Origin: Lentilactobacillus kefiri | Lineage (GTDB): Bacteria; Bacillota; Bacilli; Lactobacillales; Lactobacillaceae | Assembly (NCBI RefSeq): GCF_007989105.1 | Contig: NZ_BJVK01000025.1 | Coordinates: 1-33,036, forward strand | Direction of reading: 5' to 3' | DNA length: 33,036 bases | In this document: positions 8,558 to 15,392 of the stretch, piece after piece | How the letters are laid out: the number at the start of each line of letters is the position of its first letter | How positions within the stretch are numbered: the first letter of the stretch is position 1 | Notes under the pieces: generated by a model | What the model was told of the DNA's origin: nothing | The model's database searches: none | What the model saw: the letters and a program-made list of their open reading frames with translations, nothing else | Translations under genes and position numbers: made by a program

Positions 8558-8596
8558 TTTACCCAACCTTTACCCCAAATCAACAATAAATTTACC
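8558..8596 (+). promoter_or_regulatory. PhoP-type box: four hexamers at 11-bp period upstream of the PAP2 phosphatase
   Basis: TTTACC (8558), TTTACC (8569), TCAACA (8580) and TTTACC (8591) start exactly 11 bases apart. Firmicute PhoP boxes are direct TT(A/T/C)ACA repeats with this period. The gene downstream encodes a secreted phosphatase, and a similar box precedes the UgpB-like gene at 16825-16863. PhoP itself is not in the window, so the regulator's identity is inferred. Confidence 0.65.
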
Positions 8597-8659
8597 CACC
8601 CAATGTATCCTGAGCATGTAGGAATCTTGCATTCCACAGGCCATATACATTGGGAGGGT
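8594..8659 (+). promoter_or_regulatory. Inverted repeat/hairpin that would mask the ribosome binding site of the PAP2 phosphatase
   Basis: Positions 8594-8608 pair with 8645-8659 in 14 of 15 positions (single A/A mismatch at 8598/8655). The right arm contains the whole Shine-Dalgarno sequence GGAGGG (8653-8658). Inside, CCTG/CAGG (8609-8612, 8637-8640) and GGAAT/ATTCC (8621-8625, 8631-8635) continue the fold. If transcription starts before 8594, the leader RNA would hide the ribosome binding site; if it starts later, only the DNA is symmetric. Confidence 0.6.
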
Positions 8660-8664
8660 ATTTT

Positions 8665-10440
8665 ATGTTTTTTACAAAACATTCACAATTGATGAAGCTG
8701 ATGGCAGGTTCCTTTACCGTCATTTTGACTGGTTCTGCATTGCTCACTAGTCAAGAATCCGTCCAGGCAAAATCACAGGCATCTACCAAGCTTGAGAAGT
8801 TGCTTGCACCGCACAAAGCCAGTTACGGCTACTATGTTGATCAATATCTCTTAAATCGAAAAGAAAATGATTCGCCGGATACTAATCCATCGACGGCATT
8901 ATTTAATAATACATTTGCTAAGTTCTATAAGGGAGATGGCACTAAGCTAAACCCCAAGATTCTTCAAGAAAATATTGATAAATCAGTTAAAATTTCTGAA
9001 AATGTCACACCAGCTGAAGAACTCCGGTCATACATCACTGATCGGCAGGACAGTCCTTATGATGTGATTCGAGGATTGGGGCCATACGCTGAGGCTTTCA
9101 TTGAGAACTCGAACGCCAAGACTCTGTTCTATAATTTACCGACTAGCGAATTGCCAGCTGACACCAAGGATGATCCAGGATCAGGCATTACTTGGGCTGA
9201 TGAAAAATCCAAGTTGGGGTCAATGGTTGACTTGGTGGATACGACTGCACTTTGGTATTATTCCTCATCTGGAAACGCCAAGCAGTTCTACAAATACATT
9301 CGGCCCTTCCGGCAAGATCCGCGTGTGCAGGTCAATCCGTATTTGAAAGCGGCTTTTGATGCCACACCTCAGAACGATTATGATTTTCCAAGCGGTCACA
9401 CAACCCAAGCCTGGGAGACCGGTTTATCGATGGCCTACGCCTTTCCAGAGCGTTTCCAACAACTGGTTACCCGATCATCTGAAGTCGGCTATGATCGAAT
9501 CCTGGTGGGTCGACATTCACCTCTGGCAGTTATGGGTGGCCGAATCTTGGGAACAGCGGTTGCTGCATCTGTTTTGAATAATTCGCAGAATAAATCAATT
9601 GCTAATAAAGCTTATCAGAATGCCCAAAGTGTCTTATTGCATTCAAAGGTTACCAAATCAAAGGATGATTACAAGAACTACCAGACTAATTTGAAGAACT
9701 TTGAATACCGCATGACATATGGTTACAAGCCAATCTCTTCCACCAAGGAAAAGATGCGCGTACCAAAGGGTGCCGAAGTTCTCATTCAAACCCGTTTTCC
9801 ATATTTGAACGCTACCCAACGTCGAGAAGTTCTATACACAACCGGATTTAAGTCAGGCTACCCAATGGGCCAAGATACTGAGGGCTGGGGCCGATTGGAC
9901 TTGTTTAAAGCAGGTGCTGGATTTGGCAGCTTGCTGGGAAACACAACGGTTAATATGAATGCAAAACGAGGGGGATTCGATGCTAGTGATACTTGGCGCA
10001 ATAATATTTCTGGTAGTGGTGCGCTGATTAAGAAGGGAACTGGAAGTTTGACTTTGGAGGGCGCCAACTCTTATAAAGGTGGAACGTTTATCAAGGACGG
10101 CACGATTATCGCTGCCAATAAAGATGCCCTGGGATCTGGCAATCTTAAGTTGAGTGATGGAACTTTGAAGCTATCTACCAAAGCTGTGAGTGTGAAGGGC
10201 AATTATACTCAAGGCAAAAAGGGCACAGTCAGGGTTAATGGTAATAGTCGAATTGTTGCCAAAGGGACTGGCCGTCTTGGTGGTAAATTAGTGATTAACT
10301 TGAAGTCTAAACCGTCTAAGAAACATGTGCTGTTTAAGTTTAGCTCACGACATGGTAAGTTTGCTCACGTTACAGTTTCTGGTGGGTATAAAGGCTGGCA
10401 TGTGGCTTATACGAAGAATGGTGTTGAGTTGGTAAAATAA
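8665..10440 (+). CDS. Secreted PAP2-family acid phosphatase with C-terminal autotransporter-type beta-strand repeat
   Basis: I take ATG 8665 (591 aa), six bases after GGAGGG; the frame's TTG at 8650 precedes that site. A signal peptide ends near V-Q-A-K (about residue 36). The class A/PAP2 phosphatase motifs are K206-x6-R213-P, P242-S-G-H245-T and R-x5-H284. The last motif normally reads H-S-P-L-D; here it is H284-S-P-L-A288, so the Asp that assists the nucleophilic His is replaced by Ala. After about residue 420 comes a glycine-rich beta region with T-W-R-N-N-I-S-G-S-G and L-x-L-x-G-A-N-S-Y-K-G-G-T, matching the autotransporter-associated beta-strand repeat seen in larger phosphatases of this type. 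The expected role is dephosphorylation of organic phosphates outside the cell; the upstream PhoP-like box agrees. Activity is uncertain because of the Ala substitution. Confidence 0.85.
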   Translation: MFFTKHSQLMKLMAGSFTVILTGSALLTSQESVQAKSQASTKLEKLLAPHKASYGYYVDQYLLNRKENDSPDTNPSTALFNNTFAKFYKGDGTKLNPKILQENIDKSVKISENVTPAEELRSYITDRQDSPYDVIRGLGPYAEAFIENSNAKTLFYNLPTSELPADTKDDPGSGITWADEKSKLGSMVDLVDTTALWYYSSSGNAKQFYKYIRPFRQDPRVQVNPYLKAAFDATPQNDYDFPSGHTTQAWETGLSMAYAFPERFQQLVTRSSEVGYDRILVGRHSPLAVMGGRILGTAVAASVLNNSQNKSIANKAYQNAQSVLLHSKVTKSKDDYKNYQTNLKNFEYRMTYGYKPISSTKEKMRVPKGAEVLIQTRFPYLNATQRREVLYTTGFKSGYPMGQDTEGWGRLDLFKAGAGFGSLLGNTTVNMNAKRGGFDASDTWRNNISGSGALIKKGTGSLTLEGANSYKGGTFIKDGTIIAANKDALGSGNLKLSDGTLKLSTKAVSVKGNYTQGKKGTVRVNGNSRIVAKGTGRLGGKLVINLKSKPSKKHVLFKFSSRHGKFAHVTVSGGYKGWHVAYTKNGVELVK

Positions 10441-10457
10441 TCAAAATATGTAAAAGC

Positions 10458-10499
10458 GAAGGAAGACTGATTGTATGATCAAGTCTTCCTTCATTTTTG
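10458..10499. terminator. Bidirectional terminator between converging PAP2 and DUF262 genes
   Basis: An 11-bp perfect stem GAAGGAAGACT/AGTCTTCCTTC (10458-10468 and 10482-10492) is followed by ATTTTTGT on the plus strand and by GCTTTTAC on the minus strand. It lies between the two converging stop codons. Confidence 0.8.
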
Positions 10500-10517
10500 T
10501 ATGTTTGTTGGAGTGCC

Positions 10518-12272
10518 TTAAAGTTGAATGATTTGGTTGATTAATTTTTGACCTCGCTCATTGATGGTTGTAGGATTCCATTCAGGATAACTGGTAAGAT
10601 CTTTTGTTAACATCACAAGAGAGTCTTTGTATCCATTGTTTCTATTGGGTTCTCCAGATTTTTTCATCTGAAAATTCGAATTTTTCAGTGATGAATTATC
10701 TGGCCCATACCAAAGCGTCAAATTTCCTAACTGCCATAGAGAATTTTTGAAATTTATGTCATCCGCTGACGTACAACCCCAGTCTGAATAATCTTTAGGA
10801 ACTTGTGGCATTATATGATCCAAGTGTATTTTGGAGTTGGTGGGAAGTAGGTCTCCACGTTCCTTACTATTGTTGAAAGTGTTCTCGATGATACGTAGCA
10901 GTGCTTTGGCAAACTTTTCGTCTTTACTGAAGTCAAAGCTTTCCATTGCACTTTGTATTTTTTTATCGGTTAATCGTTCAGTAATCGCATGCTCGTTCAA
11001 ATAGTCTATCGAATCACCAATATCCCGACTCTGAACAATTTTTGATGCCTCTTGCGCGAATAACTTTTCTAACCAATTGGTTCCCCCACCAACAATTTTG
11101 TTTCGTAGAAGAATCCTTTGTATCATTGAAAGAGCGGTACTAAATTCCTTTTGGGTTGCTTCAATCTTGAATAGTGCGAGCACCATTGGATAATAAGCGT
11201 GAAAGTTAAGGGCGTTGAGTTCGTTAATGATGGTGACTGATTTATTTCCAATCTGGTCTGTAAATGAATCATCAATTGGATTTACACCATTGAGCTCTGC
11301 AAATTCATCGGATAGTTTTCCGATATCATATGAAAAAGTTAATATTCCACTAACATCATTTTTAAATTCATCAAGGACTTTCCGATATAAGTTTCTTTTA
11401 GTTGCAAATTGATGTTGAGAATTCCAAAGATACCGGATGTAATCAGTTAGGTCTTCTGTTTGGAGATTTTGTTGGGCTAACTGCCAACTATCTTTTAGTC
11501 TGGTTCCTTCAGTTTGTGTACGAGCCCGACCAAAAAAGTTACTCTTAATTAAGTCCGCAGAAGTTAGATCTTTTCCACGGGCATTTAATGTTTGAAATAT
11601 TTGAAATGCGTTTACTTCATCTGATGTCAATATCTCTATTACAAAAAAGTGATTGAGTAAAGTATTGTACAAACGCATAACGGTGTCCTCAAGTCGTTCA
11701 TTACTATTTTGAGAGCTTTTTATAGATTCAAGAATTTGGTTATACGCATGTGCCATGATATTTTGAGTCGGCTTTGTGCCCTTTTTTCTAGTGTCCCTTT
11801 TTTGTTTTACGTCTTCAACTTTTTTAAAGTCTTTAGGTGTTTGAATTTCTTCTCGGAAAAAGTTACTGCCTTCTCCTTTTTGTAAAAGCCGTAAACTGCT
11901 GTCATCCGTGGTATCGCCTATATAATCCTCAATAATTTTTACAACTGTTCGGCTATTTTTGTCTACTGGCCCCTTGGAGATTGCTGCCAGTAGATCACGA
12001 ACAACTGCTAAAAAGATGGTAATTGTTGTCAGTCTTTGTTGTCCATCAATTATTTGTTCGCGAGGATTATTATCGTTCTTATCAACAGCAACTATGGGGC
12101 CAAAAAAGTATTCAGATGTTTCTTCACGATGGCTTTCGTCCTCGAGATCGTTAATAAAATCTCCAACTTGGTCTTGCTCCCACGAGTAGCCACGTTGATA
12201 GTCAGGAATTGTTGCTCTTAAATCCTCTAAATAATTTTTAATGTTTTTTCTTGAAGGATAGAATTTTACCAT
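10518..12272 (-). CDS. GmrSD-like DUF262/DUF1524 protein (modified-DNA restriction family)
   Basis: 584 residues with both halves of the GmrSD architecture in one chain. The N-terminal DUF262 (ParB/Srx-like NTPase) shows I-P-x-Y-Q-R-G-Y-S-W at 22-31 and the hallmark D76-G-Q-Q-R80. The C-terminal DUF1524 nuclease has the H-x-x-P signature L-D485-H486-I-M-P489 and a downstream L-G-N-L-T-L element. Family members include GmrSD (cleaves glucosylated hydroxymethylcytosine DNA), BrxU and SspE; they restrict phage DNA according to its modification. No methyltransferase, BREX or phosphorothioation genes are in the window, so it would act alone as a type IV-like enzyme. ATG is preceded by GGGGAGA at good spacing. 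It is divergent from the 5'-nucleotidase gene and AT-rich relative to it. Domain assignment is strong; the target is unknown. Confidence 0.9.
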   Translation of the reverse strand: MVKFYPSRKNIKNYLEDLRATIPDYQRGYSWEQDQVGDFINDLEDESHREETSEYFFGPIVAVDKNDNNPREQIIDGQQRLTTITIFLAVVRDLLAAISKGPVDKNSRTVVKIIEDYIGDTTDDSSLRLLQKGEGSNFFREEIQTPKDFKKVEDVKQKRDTRKKGTKPTQNIMAHAYNQILESIKSSQNSNERLEDTVMRLYNTLLNHFFVIEILTSDEVNAFQIFQTLNARGKDLTSADLIKSNFFGRARTQTEGTRLKDSWQLAQQNLQTEDLTDYIRYLWNSQHQFATKRNLYRKVLDEFKNDVSGILTFSYDIGKLSDEFAELNGVNPIDDSFTDQIGNKSVTIINELNALNFHAYYPMVLALFKIEATQKEFSTALSMIQRILLRNKIVGGGTNWLEKLFAQEASKIVQSRDIGDSIDYLNEHAITERLTDKKIQSAMESFDFSKDEKFAKALLRIIENTFNNSKERGDLLPTNSKIHLDHIMPQVPKDYSDWGCTSADDINFKNSLWQLGNLTLWYGPDNSSLKNSNFQMKKSGEPNRNNGYKDSLVMLTKDLTSYPEWNPTTINERGQKLINQIIQL

Positions 12273-12417
12273 TACATTATCTCCCCAATGCTTTATTTAA
12301 TTCATAATATCCTTATTATACTATAATATTTACTTAATTTTTGATCGTTTAAAAGACGATTTTATTTTCCAAATACATTGTGTTTGCATCTAAACATAAT
12401 TTAGTTGGAATTACATC

Positions 12418-12465
12418 TTGTATAACCTTTTACTAGATGATAAAATTACCATGCAAGCGTTTACA
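12418..12465 (+). promoter_or_regulatory. Sigma-A promoter with overlapping cre (CcpA) site for the 5'-nucleotidase operon
   Basis: TTGTAT (12418-12423), 17 bases, TAAAAT (12441-12446) is a good promoter. TGCAAGCGTTTACA at 12452-12465 matches the cre consensus TGWAANCGNTNWCA at 13 of 14 positions and covers the expected start of transcription, the position for catabolite repression. Confidence 0.7.
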
Positions 12466-12491
12466 AAGCTCTTAAAGATTGGAGAATCGCG

Positions 12492-14255
12492 ATGGAAAAA
12501 CAGAGGAATTCATTATTTTGTTGGGTAGGTATTTTGTCTGTTGCTTTGGTGCTTGGAATAACAGGGTTTGCAACAAATTCGACAACTGTTAGTGCCAAAT
12601 CTAAATCGAGCCAACAGATACCAGTACAGTTTTTAACCGTGAACGACATCCATGGTGGGTTGCAGACGACTGGTAAATTCGTGATGGATCAAAAAACGGT
12701 CACCAATGCTGGTGGATTAGCACGGTTAGGCGGCTATCTTGATCAATCCGAGCAGCAATTTAAAAAAGCAAATAAAGGCGGGGTTACGGTTCGTCTCCAG
12801 AGTGGTGACATGGTTGGAGCAAGCCCTGCAAACTCCGCCTTGTTGGATGATGGACCAACTTTGGCATCGTTAAAGGCCATGCATATTCAGATCGGCGTGC
12901 TTGGCAATCATGAATTTGATCATGGTATTGGTCAATTTTTAGTAGAAACTAAAGGCCAGACGCCGTCAACTGCAAGTCTCAAGAATCAGCAGCAAATTCA
13001 AGCAATTAAGGATTATCCATTTGTTAATACTGGCATGAAGATGCTGATTGCCAATGTTTTGGATAAAAACACTAACAAGATACCAACAGGATACAGCCCT
13101 TATTATATTAAGAAAGTCACTGATCCTAAGACCAAGCAATCAGTTAAAGTTGGTTATATTGGTATTCTCAATACTAATTTACCAGGGATTGCCAAGAACT
13201 ATACTTTACTGGATGAAGCAACAACCATTGCGAAATATGATAAGGTTTTACGTCATAAAGGTGTTAAAGCAATTGTTGTTCTCGGACATACAGGTGCCGT
13301 GACTCAGAATGGTAAGACAACTGGAGATGCAGTTAACGATATCAAAAAACTTGATAAGATTGATCCGCACAACAGCGTGGATATTTTCTTTGCTGCTCAC
13401 AGTCACCAGTATGCCAATGGTATTGTAAACGGAGTTCCTGTTGTTCAAGCTGGCTTCCAAGGCAAGGGTTATTCAGATATTACCGGCAAGTTAAATGTAA
13501 AGACTAAAGACTTTGACAAGAAGAGTTTGAAGGCGATGGTTAAGCCGGTATATTCACTTGCTGATGATCCAAAAGCAACCTTTAAGAATGACCAATCATT
13601 CTACACAATTTCCGATATTATTAATATGGCTAATCAACGAGTGGCACCAATTATCAATACTCCTGTAGGTTCCATTCAGGGCGGGAAAACGATCAGTAAT
13701 GATTTATCAGCCAATAAGGAATCTGCAGCTGCATATGTCGTGGTTGATGCACAAAGAAACGTTGCAAATAAAGAAGGCCACAAGACTGACATTGCTGTCA
13801 CCAGTAATGATTCCATCAGAAGTGCAATGGTTGCGGATGGAGCTGGCAAAGTTACATTAGGAACTTTGTATGACATGCAGCCTTATGGGAATAGTCAACC
13901 GATTGTTGAAATGACTGGCCAAGATATTGTGGATTTATTGAACGAACAATACACTAAAACGCAGTTGTACTTCTTACAAATTTCTGGTCTGACGTATCAT
14001 TTTAAGCCCGCAAGTAATGGCAACCAAATTGCTGAAGTGTCTGATGTTCAAGTTGATGGAAAGGATATTGACCTAGGTGGAACATACCGTGTTCTTACCA
14101 ATGATTATCTTTCAACCGGAGGCGATGGATATTCTGCTTTTACCAAGGGCAAGATTGTTGATAATGCTGGCCAAGATATCGATTTATTAACCAGCTATAT
14201 GCAAGATAATAGTCCAATTCCAGTTCCACAATTAAATCGCAAAATACAAGGATAA
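12492..14255 (+). CDS. Secreted bifunctional metallophosphatase/5'-nucleotidase
   Basis: 587 residues of the UshA/5'-nucleotidase family, which release phosphate from extracellular nucleotides (and often 2',3'-cyclic nucleotides) using two metal ions. A signal peptide ends near V-S-A-K (residue 36). The metallophosphatase domain shows N51-D-I-H54-G, S-G-D-M-V-G, G138-N-H-E-F-D, G-H-T-G and A-H-S-H-Q. The C-terminal substrate domain ends with the expected S-T-G-G-D-G-Y loop, but the usual G-G-x-R substrate loop reads S-N-D-S-I-R443, keeping Arg and losing the glycines. There is no LPxTG anchor, so it is probably released or loosely bound. It is followed after 18 bases by the histidine phosphatase gene. 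A cre site overlaps its promoter. Function firm; specificity may differ. Confidence 0.9.
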   Translation: MEKQRNSLFCWVGILSVALVLGITGFATNSTTVSAKSKSSQQIPVQFLTVNDIHGGLQTTGKFVMDQKTVTNAGGLARLGGYLDQSEQQFKKANKGGVTVRLQSGDMVGASPANSALLDDGPTLASLKAMHIQIGVLGNHEFDHGIGQFLVETKGQTPSTASLKNQQQIQAIKDYPFVNTGMKMLIANVLDKNTNKIPTGYSPYYIKKVTDPKTKQSVKVGYIGILNTNLPGIAKNYTLLDEATTIAKYDKVLRHKGVKAIVVLGHTGAVTQNGKTTGDAVNDIKKLDKIDPHNSVDIFFAAHSHQYANGIVNGVPVVQAGFQGKGYSDITGKLNVKTKDFDKKSLKAMVKPVYSLADDPKATFKNDQSFYTISDIINMANQRVAPIINTPVGSIQGGKTISNDLSANKESAAAYVVVDAQRNVANKEGHKTDIAVTSNDSIRSAMVADGAGKVTLGTLYDMQPYGNSQPIVEMTGQDIVDLLNEQYTKTQLYFLQISGLTYHFKPASNGNQIAEVSDVQVDGKDIDLGGTYRVLTNDYLSTGGDGYSAFTKGKIVDNAGQDIDLLTSYMQDNSPIPVPQLNRKIQG

Positions 14256-14273
14256 ATTAAAGGGGAAATTACA

Positions 14274-15125
14274 ATGAAACTTTCAAAAACATTAGTTGCC
14301 ATCATAGGTACAGTTGGAATGGCAGGGGTATTTGCATTTTCAATTCCAACACAAAGCATCAACGCATCGGCCAAAGCAACCACCAAAAAGGCTGTTAAAA
14401 CAAAGCCCGTAACTATTTACCTAACTCGTCACGGTGAGACTACCGGGAATGTTATGGGGAGAGTCCAAGGCTGGAGTGACTTCCCATTAACTGCTAATGG
14501 CGTGAAAGTTGCTGATCAGTTGGGCTATGGCTTGAAAGGGATTAAGTTCAAGTATGCATATGCAGGTAATCTCACTCGTCAAGAAGTAACTGCTAAGGAA
14601 GCTCTTAAATATTCCGGTAACAAGAATGTTAAAGTCAATATTTCGAAGTTTTTGCGTGAAGGTGGTTACGGAAGCTTCGAAGGTGATAGTATCGCTGCTG
14701 ACAATGATAAGATTGCCAGTGTTTATGGATACACTTCCGGTGCAGAATTCCAGAAGGCAACCGGATCCAACTATTGGAACCAATTACAAGATGCATATTA
14801 CACTTTGGATCAAGAAAATTCACAAAATACTAAATTAGTGAGTGGTGATCGTGCAGAAAGTGCGGCAATGGTCCAAACTCGAATGACTAATGAACTGAAT
14901 ACAATTGCAAAACGTACCCTTAAAAATGGTGGCGGCAATGCTTTAGTTGTTAGTTCAGGGATGTCCATCAATGAGTATCTTTCTACAATGGCACCAAATT
15001 ATACCGGTGCAGCAATCCCTAATGCTGCTGTAACTAAATTGGTATACAAGAATGGTAAGCTCAGTGTTAACGGTCCAATTGCCTCACTTGATTATGTTAA
15101 TAAGGGTGCGCAACTAATGAAATAA
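14274..15125 (+). CDS. Secreted histidine-phosphatase-family protein lacking the second catalytic His
   Basis: 283 residues with a signal peptide (cleavage near I-N-A-S, about residue 33) and a phosphoglycerate-mutase-like fold. The nucleophile motif R52-H53-G-E is intact, followed by G-R-V-Q-G-W-S-D and the phosphate-pocket Arg in L-T-R. The second histidine motif, normally V-S-H-G, reads V-V-S-S228-G-M-S, so this His is Ser (codon TCA). Either activity is reduced or the protein is a specialised subgroup. It is co-transcribed with the 5'-nucleotidase (18-base gap, AAGGGGAAA ribosome binding site), pointing to joint handling of extracellular organic phosphate. The operon ends at a strong terminator (15149-15191). 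Confidence 0.85.
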   Translation: MKLSKTLVAIIGTVGMAGVFAFSIPTQSINASAKATTKKAVKTKPVTIYLTRHGETTGNVMGRVQGWSDFPLTANGVKVADQLGYGLKGIKFKYAYAGNLTRQEVTAKEALKYSGNKNVKVNISKFLREGGYGSFEGDSIAADNDKIASVYGYTSGAEFQKATGSNYWNQLQDAYYTLDQENSQNTKLVSGDRAESAAMVQTRMTNELNTIAKRTLKNGGGNALVVSSGMSINEYLSTMAPNYTGAAIPNAAVTKLVYKNGKLSVNGPIASLDYVNKGAQLMK

Positions 15126-15148
15126 TATGTACCCTTAATTAAAGTGCG

Positions 15149-15191
15149 ATTCCCCCGATCAATAGTTATTTATTGATCGGGGGAATTCTTT
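15149..15191 (+). terminator. Terminator of the nucleotidase/histidine phosphatase operon
   Basis: A perfect 16-bp stem (15149-15164 with 15171-15186), six-base loop GTTATT, then TCTTT. It lies 24 bases after the stop codon. Confidence 0.85.
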
Positions 15192-15290
15192 ATCACTATA
15201 AATTCAAACTGCGTTTATGAAAGTAAGCCGGTTACTGAGACAATTTTTAAGAGCGGTTAAAATAAGATAAACATCATAAAGAAGACAATG

Positions 15291-15336
15291 AACTGAACCC
15301 CTTGAATTTGTTTTTTCCAATTCAAGGGGTTCAGTT
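15291..15336. terminator. Second long hairpin, probable terminator of the UgpB-like gene
   Basis: A perfect 18-bp stem (15291-15308 with 15319-15336) and a T-rich ten-base loop lie downstream of the minus-strand UgpB-like gene. Neither side has a clean T run directly after the stem, so it may serve for termination or 3'-end stability. Confidence 0.6.
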
Positions 15337-15392
15337 ATCTGATCAGTGACGACCTTTTTTTCTTCGTTTGTATTTATTATTAATTATCGAAT

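Noticed and set aside
12360-12491. TTTACT, ATTACC and TTTACA hexamers before the 5'-nucleotidase gene as a third PhoP box
   Set aside because: They are 16 and 15 bases apart, not 11, and the last one is part of the cre site.
14487-14783. 98-codon minus-strand frame inside the histidine phosphatase gene
   Set aside because: Lies wholly within a recognised gene and shows no family motif.
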